A stretch of DNA of 64,000 nucleotides, taken from NCBI RefSeq assembly GCF_016125515.1, contig NZ_WGLO01000006.1, forward strand, positions 1 to 64,000, in the 5' to 3' direction. The position numbers and the translations under genes were made by a program. This DNA comes from Hyphomonas sp. Lineage in GTDB: Bacteria; Pseudomonadota; Alphaproteobacteria; Caulobacterales; Hyphomonadaceae. Positions 36,388 through 46,176 of the stretch are shown here, piece by piece (positions within the stretch are counted from its first letter, which is position 1; each line of letters starts with the position of its first letter). Under the pieces are notes generated by a model, which was given only the letters and a program-made list of their open reading frames with translations, searched no databases and had not been told where the DNA came from.

Positions 36388-37305
36388 CTAAACGCCGAGA
36401 ATCCAGCCCTCTTCGCCGGTAATCAGGCAGATCTGGTCCCCGGACAGCGATTTGCCTGTGGAAAACGCGGCGCCGAGGGCGCTTTTCTCGTCCAGATCCG
36501 CGTAATGACGGGCAATCTGGCGGACCTGGGCCTCGTCGGCCACCTCGCCTTTTTCGGGCTTCGGCTTGACCAAGGAGGGGTAGATTTCCGCGATCACGAC
36601 ATCGATTCCGTCGAGCTCTCCTGCCGTCAGCGGGCCGCCTTCGCCCAGTTCGAACGGCCAGATACGGGCGCTCGGCCAGGCCTGCCGCAGGGCATGAACA
36701 TGCGGAATGCCGGTCAGGCTTTGGCTGCCGACCGATCCTGCACCGTAAAGTTGCCAGCAGGACTTGGGTGATGCGCCGGGAATTGAGCGCAGATGCTGTT
36801 CGGCCAGGCGGAATTCGGCGACCGGCTTGTCATCCGTGAACTCTGGCCGCGAGGTCGACAGGGTGGTGGCCTTGTCGGCCGGCGGGGTCCCCCAGAAAGG
36901 GAATGGCCCTTTAGAGATCGTGTAGTTCAGGCCCGCGGCAATGGCGAAGCGCGGACGCGAGTTGTTGTCCGGCTTGTCCTTGTAGCGTGTGGCGAGATGC
37001 GCATACATCGCCGCCCAGGGCGCCTGTTTCGACGTATCAAGGCCGAGCGCCTTTGCCGTGCCGGCCGGATAGCCGAGCGAGAAGTCGAAGCCGAGCAGCA
37101 CCTTGTCGCCGCGCTTGACGAGCTTGGCGACCATGTCCTCAAGGAACGCGCGTGCCTTCAGGCGCGTGTCGATGTTCACCGCCTTGAACTGCAGCTTCAG
37201 GCGCGCGTCCTTGATCAGCATGCCGATCCAGATCGAGTTCGGACCGAGCGCAGGTTTCGCAGCCGCGCTCCAGTCCACCATGATGTATGCGTCGAACAGG
37301 GCCAT
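36388..37305 (-). CDS. conserved hypothetical protein, DUF429-like (RNase H-like fold)
   Basis: A 305-residue soluble protein. The opening YIMVDWSAAAKP and the later VLLGFDFSLGYPAG (acidic residues in beta-strand contexts), with DVVIAEIYPSLV further on, suggest a RNase H-like core as in DUF429. Such proteins have no settled function. Six bases after the MDR gene, probably co-transcribed. Confidence 0.55.
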   Translation of the reverse strand: MALFDAYIMVDWSAAAKPALGPNSIWIGMLIKDARLKLQFKAVNIDTRLKARAFLEDMVAKLVKRGDKVLLGFDFSLGYPAGTAKALGLDTSKQAPWAAMYAHLATRYKDKPDNNSRPRFAIAAGLNYTISKGPFPFWGTPPADKATTLSTSRPEFTDDKPVAEFRLAEQHLRSIPGASPKSCWQLYGAGSVGSQSLTGIPHVHALRQAWPSARIWPFELGEGGPLTAGELDGIDVVIAEIYPSLVKPKPEKGEVADEAQVRQIARHYADLDEKSALGAAFSTGKSLSGDQICLITGEEGWILGV

Positions 37306-37311
37306 GGTGTC

Positions 37312-38334
37312 TCAGGCGAGTTTGACCAGCATCTTGCCGGTGTTGGCGCCCGTGAAGAGGCCCAGGAAGGCCTCAGGCGCTTTTTCGATACCGTTCATAA
37401 CGGTCTCTTCGAACTTCATCTGGCCGCTGGCAATCCACTTCGCCATGTCGGCGATGAAGGCGGGTTGCATGTCGGCATGGGTCGACACGATGAAGCCTTG
37501 CACCTTCAGCTGTTTGCCGACGGCCTGGATGATGTTGTGCGGGCCTTCCGGTTTGCCGGTCTCGTTGTACTGGGCGATCATTCCGCAGAGGGCGAACCGC
37601 GCGAGCGGACGGGCGCATTCGATAGCGGCTGTCAGGTGATCGCCGCCGACATTGTCGAAGTACACGTCGATACCTTTGGGTGCGGCCGCGCGCAGGGCGG
37701 CGACAAGGCCGTCAAAGCCCTTGGCCTGCTTGTAGTCGATCACATGATCGGCGCCGAGCGACTTGACCAGCGCGCACTTGTCCGCGCCGCCGGCCGAGCC
37801 GATGACAGTGGCGCCCTTGATCTTGGCGATCTGCACGACGGTCGAGCCGACCGCGCCGGCAGCGCCGGATACGAACACGGTGTCGCCGGCTTTCAGTTCC
37901 GCCACGCGCAGCAGGCCGGCATAGGCTGTCAGGCCGGGCATGCCGGCGACGCCGAGGAAAGCGCTTTCCGGCAGGCCGGTCGCCGGCAGTTTCTGCACGG
38001 CAGCGGCTTCCGGCTTTGCGGTCCAGGCCGTGCGCCAGCCGAAGAAGGAAGAGACGAGATCGCCGACCTTGTAGTCCGGATGGGTCGAGGCCGAGACGCG
38101 TCCGACCGCGCCGCCCTGCAGGGTTTCGCCGATCTGGAAGGGCGGCACATAGCTTTCGCGGTCATACATGCGGCCGCGCATGTAGGGGTCGACGGACATC
38201 CAGGTATTCATGACCTGGATTTCACCCTCGGCCGGTTCCGGCACATCGACGGTTTTCATCTGGAAGTCCGCCGTCTTCGGCATGCCGACCGGTCGCTGCG
38301 CGAGGGCCCATTCGTTCGAAGTAAGCTTGGCCAT
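37312..38334 (-). CDS. NADP-dependent oxidoreductase (MDR, 2-alkenal/15-oxoprostaglandin reductase type)
   Basis: A 340-residue zinc-free medium-chain dehydrogenase/reductase resembling leukotriene-B4 dehydrogenase, CurA and YncB, which reduce carbon-carbon double bonds of alpha,beta-unsaturated carbonyls with NADPH. Signatures: STWM-like NTWMSVDPYMRGRM, GGAVGRV, nucleotide site VFVSGAAGAVGSTVVQIAKI and YFDNVGGDHL. ATG 38334 has AAGGAGA upstream; the open frame to 38382 is ignored. Confidence 0.9.
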   Translation of the reverse strand: MAKLTSNEWALAQRPVGMPKTADFQMKTVDVPEPAEGEIQVMNTWMSVDPYMRGRMYDRESYVPPFQIGETLQGGAVGRVSASTHPDYKVGDLVSSFFGWRTAWTAKPEAAAVQKLPATGLPESAFLGVAGMPGLTAYAGLLRVAELKAGDTVFVSGAAGAVGSTVVQIAKIKGATVIGSAGGADKCALVKSLGADHVIDYKQAKGFDGLVAALRAAAPKGIDVYFDNVGGDHLTAAIECARPLARFALCGMIAQYNETGKPEGPHNIIQAVGKQLKVQGFIVSTHADMQPAFIADMAKWIASGQMKFEETVMNGIEKAPEAFLGLFTGANTGKMLVKLA

Positions 38335-38486
38335 ATCCGTCTCCTTATTGGTCTCTAGTTGTCCGTCCACATGGACTGCCATCTGCTGCGTGTGAAGGGG
38401 TGGCCGCGAAGAATCCGGCCTGAAGGCGGGTCTTGCGGGCCTGCGCTTAGGGTGTCATTGCGGAAGGCAAAAGGGATAGGACGGGC

Positions 38487-39407
38487 ATGACGAAGTTGAA
38501 AGTAGGTGTCGCGGGCGCCGGTGTTTTTGGAAACTACCACGCCCAGAAGGCGGCCGCCTCACCGCATGCCGACCTGATGGGCATCTTCGATGTCGACCTC
38601 GAGCGTGCCATGCGGCTGGCCGATGCTTTCGGCACCAAAGGCTACAGTGATTATGCGGAATTCCTGAAAGTCTGCGACGCGGTCGTCATCGCCGTGCCAG
38701 CTACATGGCACGAACAACTCGCGCGTCAGGCGATCGATGCGCATTGCCATGTGCTGGTCGAAAAGCCGCTCGCGTTGTCCGGCCTTGCGGCGCGCGACCT
38801 TGCCGACGAGGCCGCGGCGCGCGGACGGATCCTGCAGGTCGGCCATCAGGAACGTTTCGTCGCCAAGGCGATGGGGGTGCTGGCCATTCCGGAAACGCCG
38901 CTGCTGGTGGAGTCCGTGCGCTCCGGCCCGCCGGCGCCGGGCGGGCGGGCCGGCGACGTGTCGGTGATCTGGGACCTGATGATCCACGACCTCGACCTCG
39001 CCGCCATGCTGCTCGGCCGCGAGTTCACGCATGTGGAAGCAACCGGCCGGCGTGTGCACTCGCCCCATATCGACGAGGCCGAAGCCGAGTTCGACTATGC
39101 CAGCGGCGGCAAGGCAAAGTTGCGTGCAAGCCGCGCGGCAGATATCCGTGAACGGACGATGCGTGTGGTCTATCCGTCCGGCGAAATCGACATCGACTTC
39201 CTCACCCGCAAGCTCAAGAACACGACGCCCTACGAAGTGCGCGTCGATATTGCCGCCGACTTGCCCGATCCGCTCGGCGCCGCCGATGAAGGTTTCTACG
39301 CCGCTTGCCTTGGCCTTGCGCGCAGCCCGGTGCCGGCGCACGGAACGGTCGCCGCCGTGATGATGGCAGAGGCTGCAGAGGCCGCTGTGCTCGCGGGTGT
39401 GGATTAG
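38487..39407 (+). CDS. Gfo/Idh/MocA family oxidoreductase
   Basis: A 306-residue NAD(P)-binding oxidoreductase. N-terminal Rossmann KVGVAGAGVFGNYHAQKAA, conserved EKPLALSG (dinucleotide-proximal Glu-Lys-Pro), then the alpha/beta C-terminal domain with MIHDLDLAAMLLG. Family members oxidise sugar or inositol-type substrates; the actual one is not clear. The family is often annotated in UDP-sugar pathways. Divergent from the MDR gene. Confidence 0.87.
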   Translation: MTKLKVGVAGAGVFGNYHAQKAAASPHADLMGIFDVDLERAMRLADAFGTKGYSDYAEFLKVCDAVVIAVPATWHEQLARQAIDAHCHVLVEKPLALSGLAARDLADEAAARGRILQVGHQERFVAKAMGVLAIPETPLLVESVRSGPPAPGGRAGDVSVIWDLMIHDLDLAAMLLGREFTHVEATGRRVHSPHIDEAEAEFDYASGGKAKLRASRAADIRERTMRVVYPSGEIDIDFLTRKLKNTTPYEVRVDIAADLPDPLGAADEGFYAACLGLARSPVPAHGTVAAVMMAEAAEAAVLAGVD

Positions 39408-39421
39408 GCTTCGGCCTGAAG

Positions 39422-40138
39422 TCAGGTGCCGACGATCTCGCGGTAGACGGCGCGTTGGCCTGTGCGCGTCTCGGACGGTGAGACGAGTTTCACCAGTTCC
39501 TTCGCCACCGCCTCGGGCGTGGGCAGCGTCATCGGGTCTTCGCCCGGCATCGCTTCGGCGCGCATGCCGGTGCGGACTGCGCCGGGGTCAAACAGGTTGA
39601 CGCGAAGGGCCATGTTCTCGTGCTCGTCGGCCCATGCCTTGACCAGAGATTCAAGCCCGGCCTTGGACGCCTGGTAGGGGCCCCAGAAGGCGCGTGGACG
39701 CGGCACGACGCCGGACGTGACGAACACCGCCCGCGGCGCGTCCGACCGGTGCAGCAGCGGACCGATGGCGCGGATCAGGTGGGCGTTGGCGGTGAGGTTC
39801 ACCTGGATGGTTTCCTCGAAACTGCGCGGCCCGCACGTCTCCAGCGGCCCGAGGGTTCCAAGCAAGCCGGCATTGGCGATGAAGCCGTCGAGGCGGCCGA
39901 ACTTCTCGCCGAGCACCTTGCCCAGCGTTTCGATGCCTTTGGTGTCCTTAAGATCCATCGGGACGAGCAGGGCCTCGGAGCCGAGCGCGCGGATCTCGTC
40001 ATCGAGCTTTTCGAGCGCCGCCTTGGAGCGCGCGAGCGCAATCACGAGATCGCCCTGGCGGGCAAGCTCCAGCGCAGCAGCACGGCCGATGCCGCGCGAG
40101 GCGCCGGTGACGAGAATGAGGCGTTTGGTCTGGGTCAT
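39422..40138 (-). CDS. SDR family NAD(P)-dependent oxidoreductase
   Basis: A 238-residue short-chain dehydrogenase: LVTGASRGIGRAAALELARQG, the ANAGL motif (GFIANAGLLGTL), catalytic Ser in VFVTSGVV and YQASKAG with Tyr-x3-Lys. The family is similar to YciK/FabG-like reductases. Substrate unknown. Divergent in orientation from the preceding Gfo gene (stops 15 bp apart), 23 bp downstream of purF on the same strand. Confidence 0.9.
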   Translation of the reverse strand: MTQTKRLILVTGASRGIGRAAALELARQGDLVIALARSKAALEKLDDEIRALGSEALLVPMDLKDTKGIETLGKVLGEKFGRLDGFIANAGLLGTLGPLETCGPRSFEETIQVNLTANAHLIRAIGPLLHRSDAPRAVFVTSGVVPRPRAFWGPYQASKAGLESLVKAWADEHENMALRVNLFDPGAVRTGMRAEAMPGEDPMTLPTPEAVAKELVKLVSPSETRTGQRAVYREIVGT

Positions 40139-40160
40139 GGCGCGGCGTGTAGCGCGCCGC

Positions 40161-41612
40161 TCAGACGTCGTCCAGCAAGGAGAGCTGGCGCTCCTTGTCG
40201 GCCTGGTCCTGCTGGTAGTCGACCAGCGGGGTCGGGTATTCGCCGGTGAAGCAGTGATCCGAGAATTGCGGGATCATGTTGTTGCGCAGCGGCTCGCCGA
40301 TGGCCTTGTAGAGGCCGGGCACGGACAGGAAGCCGAGGCTTTCGACCTGCAGCTCCTCTACCATCTCCTCATGGGAGTGGATGGCAGCGAACAGTTCGGA
40401 CTTGGCGGCCATGTCGATGCCGTAGAAGTCCGGGTTGACGATTGGCGGGCTGGCCGAACGGAAGTGGATCTCACGGGCGCCGGCTTCGCGCACCATCTGG
40501 ACGATCTTCTTCGACGTGTTGCCGCGCACAATGGAGTCGTCGACCAGGATCACGCGCTTTCCTTCAAGCACCGCGCGGTTCGGGCTGTGCTTCTTGGAGA
40601 TGGCGGTCTGGCGGCCGGTCTGTGTCGGCTGGATGAAGGTTCGGCCCACATAGTGATTGCGGATGATGCCCATCTGGAACGGGATGCCGGACTCTTCGGA
40701 AAAGCCGAGCGCGGCAGGCACGCCGGAATCCGGCACCGGCACGATCACATCGGCATCGGCCGGCGTCTCAAGGGCGAGTTGGTGTCCCATCCGGCGGCGT
40801 ACTTCGTACACGGAGCGTCCCTGGATGAAGCTGTCCGGACGGGCAAAGTAGACATACTCGAAGGCGCAGGGGCTTGGCGGGCGGGGCGCGAAGGCGCGGA
40901 AACTCTCGAGGCCTTCTTCGGAGATGACGACGACTTCGCCATTCTCGATCTCGCGCACGAATTCGGCGCCGATGATGTCGAGCGCACAGGTTTCCGAGGC
41001 GAGCACATAGCCAGCACCGAGACGGCCGAGCACGAGCGGACGCAGGCCGATGGGATCGCGCGCGCCAATCAGTTTCTTGCCGGTGATGCCGACGAGGGCA
41101 TAGCCGCCTTCGATCTGGTGCATCGCATCGATGAGACGCTCGACGAAGCGCTTCTTCGGGCTGCGGGCCACGAGATGGAGGATGACTTCGGTGTCCATGG
41201 TGGACTGGAAGATAGCACCGTCCTTGACGAGCTGCTGGCGCAGGTGGCGCGCGTTCGTGAGGTTGCCGTTATGGGCGACGGCGAAGCCGCCGAGCGCCAG
41301 ATCGGCAAAGATGGGCTGGATGTTGCGCAGGATCGGGCGGCCCTGCGTGGAATAGCGGTTGTGGCCGATGGCGGCGTGACCAGGCAGGCGCTGACGCAGG
41401 TCACCGCCGAAATGTTCGCCGACGAGGCCCATGTGGCGTTCTGAGTTGAAGCGCTTACCGTCGAAACTGACGATGCCGCAGGCTTCCTGGCCCCTGTGCT
41501 GCAGGGCGTGCAGGCCGAGCGCAGTGAGCAGGCTCGCTTCCTTGTTTCCGAACACGCCGAAAACGCCGCACTCTTCGCGTGGCTTGTCGTCATCATTGTC
41601 GAAATAGGCCAT
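40161..41612 (-). CDS. purF: amidophosphoribosyltransferase
   Basis: A 483-residue PurF, first committed purine step: glutamine + PRPP to phosphoribosylamine. A short acidic propeptide (MAYFDNDDDKPREE) ends before CGVFGVFG, whose Cys is the N-terminal nucleophile after cleavage. Class II glutaminase motifs (GHNRYSTQG, NGNLTNA) and the PRPP loop VILVDDSIVRGNTSKKIV are present. It lies downstream of cvpA but an esterase gene intervenes. Confidence 0.96.
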   Translation of the reverse strand: MAYFDNDDDKPREECGVFGVFGNKEASLLTALGLHALQHRGQEACGIVSFDGKRFNSERHMGLVGEHFGGDLRQRLPGHAAIGHNRYSTQGRPILRNIQPIFADLALGGFAVAHNGNLTNARHLRQQLVKDGAIFQSTMDTEVILHLVARSPKKRFVERLIDAMHQIEGGYALVGITGKKLIGARDPIGLRPLVLGRLGAGYVLASETCALDIIGAEFVREIENGEVVVISEEGLESFRAFAPRPPSPCAFEYVYFARPDSFIQGRSVYEVRRRMGHQLALETPADADVIVPVPDSGVPAALGFSEESGIPFQMGIIRNHYVGRTFIQPTQTGRQTAISKKHSPNRAVLEGKRVILVDDSIVRGNTSKKIVQMVREAGAREIHFRSASPPIVNPDFYGIDMAAKSELFAAIHSHEEMVEELQVESLGFLSVPGLYKAIGEPLRNNMIPQFSDHCFTGEYPTPLVDYQQDQADKERQLSLLDDV

Positions 41613-41726
41613 CGGAAGTTCCGACTCGCTTTGGGGCGCCGCTGCCCGGTCGGGATATAGTTCGGTTTTCCCCGGGGCGAAAGGGTAGAGATGTGACGGA
41701 TTTGCCCTGACGTGCAGAAAGTCCGC

Positions 41727-43088
41727 TCAGAGCATCCGCGACGGCGTCAGTTCCGGATGGATCACGAGCACATCGAACAGCGAGTCGGGCGGCACCCGTG
41801 GAACTTCGCTCGCTTGCGGCTCGGGATGAGCCTTTGCGCCGTACCATTCCATGCCGATCGGCGTCTCGCGCCAGTCGGTCACCATCGAATTGTCCGGCAG
41901 GGTTGCCAGGTCGAACCACGCAAGCTGGCCGCTCGCTTCGGTCAGCAAGGCATTCAACGTATCCGGGCGGGCGGTGCGCTTCAGGGTGATCGGCGCGGCG
42001 TCGGGTGCGGCGTCCGGCGGAACGGCGAGGAAGGTGGCTTCGGTGAATTCCTGGATCAGGGCGGCGTAGCCTTTGCCCAGCGCCTCGCGCAGCACGGCGC
42101 CCGATGGAATGTATCCGGCGCCCTGACCGGCGGGTCGGCCGCCTTGAACATGGATGTTGTGCCCCCAGAGCGCAGCCTTGTCCGGTCCGGCGAGGCTGAG
42201 CACGTTCTGCGCCATGAACACGTCGCGCCGGCTCCAGTATTCGAGGTTCGCGCGGGACATGTCGCCGTCCGAGGTTTCGTATTCGAAGGCATTCAGGCCC
42301 TGCCAGGCGCGGCGCGCCGTGAAGGCGGCATTGTCTAGCCCCACGCGCTGGAGCTCGGCCTCGAGCATCCGGCAGGCTGCTTCGGCTTCGAAGCGCTGGG
42401 CGGAGCTGATCGTTTTCAGCATCAGGTCGTGGCGCGCGGCTTTGGCCTCATCGGTCAGGATCGGTGCCAGGGCGACCGAAATCGCATCGGCCGCACCGGA
42501 ATCGACCGTGGCGAGCGCGGCAAGCGCGTCCGCCGCATCAATGCTGCTCGCCTGGCAGTCGATGCCGACAAGGCGCACGGGCTGGTCAGCGTTCACCGCG
42601 TTCCAGCCGCGCAGCCAGGCCAGAAGGTCGGCCATCACTTCGGTCTTCAGCACGTTGAAGATCGGCGCCTGCTTCACCGCTTCGGCCGCCAGCAGGCCGG
42701 TCGGCAGGGCAGAGGCGTAGATGTTCAGCTGGTCCGTGCCGGTGCGGTTGGCTTCCACCAGGATAAGGCGCAGGCCGTGGTTTTCGACCATGTCCTGCAC
42801 CAGCAGCGATTTCAGCAGCGCGTCCTGGTGCGAACCGTGCGTGGCTTCGCCGAGGCCGACGATCTTCGCCTCGGCCAGGCGGCGGGCGAAGGCGGTGATG
42901 CCGGGATCGTCCGGCACGAGATGACGGATGGGCACGGCCTGCGCCGCCAGAAGGCTCGCCATCGTCGGCCCGCGCACGGTTTCCACAGGCTCCACCGGCA
43001 CCGGCGTCGCGCACGCCGCCAGCAGACCGGCAGAGGCGGTCGCCAGCAGGAAATTGCGGCGGGAGAGCAGGGCGTGGCGATCTGGCAA
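41727..43088 (-). CDS. erythromycin esterase family lipoprotein
   Basis: A 453-residue protein with Tat-type signal SRRNFLLATASAGLLAAC (twin Arg 10-11, lipidated Cys26). The body matches the erythromycin esterase superfamily: IVGLGEATHGSHQDALLKSL contains the catalytic Glu-His pair, LILVEANRTGTDQLN the second acidic residue, and HNIHVQGG a second His. True Ere enzymes open macrolide lactones, but most relatives have unknown substrates. The start is taken at TTG 43088 (GAGG upstream); TTG 43148 is an alternative. Sits between cvpA and purF. Confidence 0.8.
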   Translation of the reverse strand: MPDRHALLSRRNFLLATASAGLLAACATPVPVEPVETVRGPTMASLLAAQAVPIRHLVPDDPGITAFARRLAEAKIVGLGEATHGSHQDALLKSLLVQDMVENHGLRLILVEANRTGTDQLNIYASALPTGLLAAEAVKQAPIFNVLKTEVMADLLAWLRGWNAVNADQPVRLVGIDCQASSIDAADALAALATVDSGAADAISVALAPILTDEAKAARHDLMLKTISSAQRFEAEAACRMLEAELQRVGLDNAAFTARRAWQGLNAFEYETSDGDMSRANLEYWSRRDVFMAQNVLSLAGPDKAALWGHNIHVQGGRPAGQGAGYIPSGAVLREALGKGYAALIQEFTEATFLAVPPDAAPDAAPITLKRTARPDTLNALLTEASGQLAWFDLATLPDNSMVTDWRETPIGMEWYGAKAHPEPQASEVPRVPPDSLFDVLVIHPELTPSRML

Positions 43089-43150
43089 GTTCGTCCTCAC
43101 CTCAAATGGGAGCGGCTGCGAGAGTAACCCGCGCCGCCAAGGCTTCAAGT

Positions 43151-43687
43151 TCAGTCGCCTGACGCGGGTGTATGCGCCCTCGCGCTCTCGCTGGCCTCTC
43201 GCGCCTCGCCGGTGACCGCCTTGGCGGCCGAGGCGAGGATCGGATAGCTAAAACTGTCATGGATGAAGGGTGGCACGCGCTCATCTTCGAAGCCGACGGT
43301 GAGCAGCACCGCGAAGAACACAAGCGCCACGCCGCCGCGGATGATTCCGAAGACGAGACCGGCGATATGGTCGAACAGGCCGATCTCGCCGTTCGACATG
43401 ATCGATTTCGACAGGCTCTGCCCCAGCGCGGCCACGATCACGTAGACGATCAGGAACGCGCTCACGACGAGGATGATGTCCGGCGCCAGCGGGTGGCTGC
43501 CGGGGGGCAGCAGCTCGGCGACGGTGCCATGCAGGAATTTCCGCGCATAATAGGCTGCGGCCAGGGCCCCGATGAACGCGCCCAGTGTCGCCAGTTCGCG
43601 CAGGAAGCCGCGCGCAAAGGCCATGATCGCCGAAACGATGATGACACCCAGCGCGATGCCGTCAAAAGCGGAAATGTTTTCAAGCAT
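43151..43687 (-). CDS. cvpA: CvpA family membrane protein
   Basis: A 178-residue inner-membrane protein with four hydrophobic helices (about 7-25, 28-46, 64-85, 104-126), matching CvpA, first known from colicin V export and usually next to purF. Motifs DGIALGVIIVSAIMAFARGFLREL and GLFDHIAGLVFGIIRGG are standard. The start overlaps the radA stop by eight bases, so coupled translation is likely. Confidence 0.9.
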   Translation of the reverse strand: MLENISAFDGIALGVIIVSAIMAFARGFLRELATLGAFIGALAAAYYARKFLHGTVAELLPPGSHPLAPDIILVVSAFLIVYVIVAALGQSLSKSIMSNGEIGLFDHIAGLVFGIIRGGVALVFFAVLLTVGFEDERVPPFIHDSFSYPILASAAKAVTGEAREASESARAHTPASGD

Positions 43688-45065
43688 TTGCTGCGTCCGG
43701 GGCGAGGAGGTCGACGAGCGCGATTAGCCGTGCAATCGGCGTGACCGTCAAGGCGCCCTCTGCCGCAGGGCTGCTATCCGGGCCATAGGCGCGCTGGAAC
43801 CCGAGGCGGGCGGCTTCCTTCAGGCGCTGGTCCATCCGGGGCGCGGCGCGTACGGCACCGGAGAGCGCGATTTCGCCGAAGAACACGCTGCGCGAGGGCA
43901 CCGCATTGCCGGCCAGGGACGAGAGCAGGGCCGCTGCCGCTGCCAGATCGCCCGCAGGTTCGGAGATCCGGTAGCCGCCGGCGACCGAGAGATAGACGTC
44001 CATGCCCGCGAAATTCAGGCCGCAGCGCGCTTCCAGCACCGCCATGATCATCGCGAGGCGCCCGGCATCGAAGCCGATCACGCTGCGCCGGGGCGTTCCG
44101 AACGGGCTTTTGGCGACCAGGGCCTGCACTTCGGCCAGCACCGGACGCGAACCTTCCATCGCCGCGAAAACTGCCGTGCCGCCGCCGGGCTCGGCCTCGG
44201 CGGAAAGGAACAGCGCGGAGGGCTCCTTGGCGGGCGTCAGGCCAAGGGCGTGCATCTCGAAAATGCCAATCTCGTCGGTTGGTCCGAACCGGTTCTTCAC
44301 CGCCCGCAGGATGCGGAACTGGTGGCCCCGCTCGCCCTCGAAGTAGAACACGGCGTCCACCATGTGCTCGACCACGCGGGGGCCGGCTATCGTGCCTTCC
44401 TTGGTGACGTGGCCGACGAGCACCAGCGCGGCGCCGGACTTCTTGGCCCAGCGCACGAGTTCCTGTGCGCAGGCGCGGACCTGCGCCACTGAACCGGGCG
44501 CGGCCTCCAGCGCGTCGGACCAGAGCGTCTGGATCGAGTCGATCACCACGAAGCCGGGATTGGCGTCCTTGAGGGCCGTAAGGATGCGGCGCAGGTCCGT
44601 TTCGGTCGCCAGCTGCACCGGCGAATTGGCGACCTTGAGCCGCTTTGCGCGTTCCTGGATCTGCGCTGCGGCTTCCTCGCCGGAGACGTAGACGGTCTTC
44701 ACGCCGTTGCGCGCCAGCCGCGCCGCAGCCTGCAGCAGCAGGGTCGACTTGCCGATGCCGGGGTCGCCCCCGATCAGCGTGGCCGAGGAGGGCACAAGGC
44801 CCCCGCCGAACACGCGGTCGAGCTCGTCCACACCGATGACCACGCGCGGCGGTGTGTCGGTTTCGGCATTCAGGGCGATGAATTCGGTCTTGGGCCCGCG
44901 CTTCGCCGTTGGAGTCTTTTCGGCTTTCAGCGCGCCGGGAGGCGCGCTGACGGCTTCTTCCACCAGCGTGTTCCACTCGCCGCAGGCCTCACAGCGCCCG
45001 GCCCATTTGGCATGTACAGCGCCGCAGGACTGGCAGACGAAGGCAGAGGTCGGAGCTTTGGCCAT
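43680..45065 (-). CDS. radA: DNA repair protein RadA
   Basis: A 461-residue RadA (Sms), a RecA-like ATPase helping branch migration in recombinational repair. N-terminal C4 zinc finger (CQSCGAVHAKWAGRCEAC), Walker A GGDPGIGKSTLLLQ, the RadA-specific KNRFGPTDE motif, and a Lon-protease-like C-terminal domain without the catalytic Ser/Lys. Start ATG 45065. First gene of radA-cvpA-esterase-(purF) direction. Confidence 0.96.
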   Translation of the reverse strand: MAKAPTSAFVCQSCGAVHAKWAGRCEACGEWNTLVEEAVSAPPGALKAEKTPTAKRGPKTEFIALNAETDTPPRVVIGVDELDRVFGGGLVPSSATLIGGDPGIGKSTLLLQAAARLARNGVKTVYVSGEEAAAQIQERAKRLKVANSPVQLATETDLRRILTALKDANPGFVVIDSIQTLWSDALEAAPGSVAQVRACAQELVRWAKKSGAALVLVGHVTKEGTIAGPRVVEHMVDAVFYFEGERGHQFRILRAVKNRFGPTDEIGIFEMHALGLTPAKEPSALFLSAEAEPGGGTAVFAAMEGSRPVLAEVQALVAKSPFGTPRRSVIGFDAGRLAMIMAVLEARCGLNFAGMDVYLSVAGGYRISEPAGDLAAAAALLSSLAGNAVPSRSVFFGEIALSGAVRAAPRMDQRLKEAARLGFQRAYGPDSSPAAEGALTVTPIARLIALVDLLAPDAANA

Positions 45066-45195
45066 GGGGGATGCGATACCCGTGTTTGCAGCGCCGATAC
45101 AGTCTCAAATTCAGTAGATGATTCAAGGCTGAATACCTTCCATTGATCGATGGGAACCCCTCCATGGCACGCGGTTGCTGCCGCGTTCGCCGGGA

Positions 45196-46041
45196 TCAGG
45201 CCGGCACATCTTGAGGGTCAGCCGCGACCGGTTTGCCGGCCGTCCTGGCTGCGCGCCGTTCAATGTCGGCCGCAAGCTGCAGGCCGATCCGGTCGAGATA
45301 GTCCGCGTGCTCGGTGCCCATCCAGCGGTCGCACCAGGTGAAATAGAAACCGTAATTTCCGTCGGCACGCGCGTGGTGCATGTCGTGGTGCGTGACCGTA
45401 GTCAGGCAGCCGAGCACCGGGTGGAAGACCCAGGTGCGGGGAAATAGTTCGTAGCCGCAATGCGCGGTGGCGTTCTTGAAGATCATGACCGTCATCACCG
45501 TATAGAGCGCCAGGCTATGGATCGGCAGGATCAGCAGCAGCACCGGTATGAACATGTAGTTCACGACCGCTTCGCCGGGCGCAAAGGAATAGGCCGTGAA
45601 GGGCGTTGGGTTGTGCGAGCGGTGATGCGTCATGTGGAAGGTGCGGTACAGCCGGCGCAGGTGCATCAGCCGGTGGGTCCAGTAGAACCAGGCATCATGC
45701 AGAACGATCGCAACGGGGATCGACACCAAGAACCAGACCCATCCGTAAAGGCCGATATCCTCATACAGGCGGAAAACACCGCGCGCGCCCAGATCGAAGA
45801 TCACCACATCCAGAGTGACGAACACGAGGATGGTGATGAAGGAGTTGCGGAGCTCGTCGCGGACCTGTTTCATCCGGTGCGGGGTGGTGCGGATCTTCCG
45901 GGACTTCAGCATGGGGGCAAACAGAACCCAGACCAGCCCGAACACGGATAGCGTGCCCATGGCGTATCGCATGGCCTCAAAGCTGATACCGTTCAGGAAG
46001 CGGGCCGGCAGGTGTGCAAGAAATTCCAGGAAGGGGTCCAT
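45196..46041 (-). CDS. sterol desaturase / fatty-acid hydroxylase family membrane enzyme
   Basis: A 281-residue membrane di-iron oxygenase. Histidine boxes: HDAWFYWTHRLMH, FHMTHHRSHNP and the late HHDMHHAR. About four TM helices (about 22-40, 70-90, 95-118, 160-180). Family members hydroxylate or desaturate sterols, fatty acids, carotenoids or hopanoid-like lipids; the substrate here is unknown. GGAG precedes ATG 46041. An AraC-type regulator lies 135 bp upstream on the same strand. Confidence 0.85.
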   Translation of the reverse strand: MDPFLEFLAHLPARFLNGISFEAMRYAMGTLSVFGLVWVLFAPMLKSRKIRTTPHRMKQVRDELRNSFITILVFVTLDVVIFDLGARGVFRLYEDIGLYGWVWFLVSIPVAIVLHDAWFYWTHRLMHLRRLYRTFHMTHHRSHNPTPFTAYSFAPGEAVVNYMFIPVLLLILPIHSLALYTVMTVMIFKNATAHCGYELFPRTWVFHPVLGCLTTVTHHDMHHARADGNYGFYFTWCDRWMGTEHADYLDRIGLQLAADIERRAARTAGKPVAADPQDVPA

Positions 46042-46176
46042 CTGTCTCTCCGTTCATGCGCCGGGCGGGACGCTCCGGGGCTGGACGCCAGGCATTCCAG
46101 AATGCGGCGCTGCGGTCTCATCGCAGTCGGAAAAGACGCCGCGATTTCGAAACTGAAGCTGTTTTTCTGGAAGTGA

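Noticed and set aside
36793-38358. 521-residue open frame opposite the DUF429-like and MDR genes
   Set aside because: Covers two genes on the other strand and has no recognisable domain.
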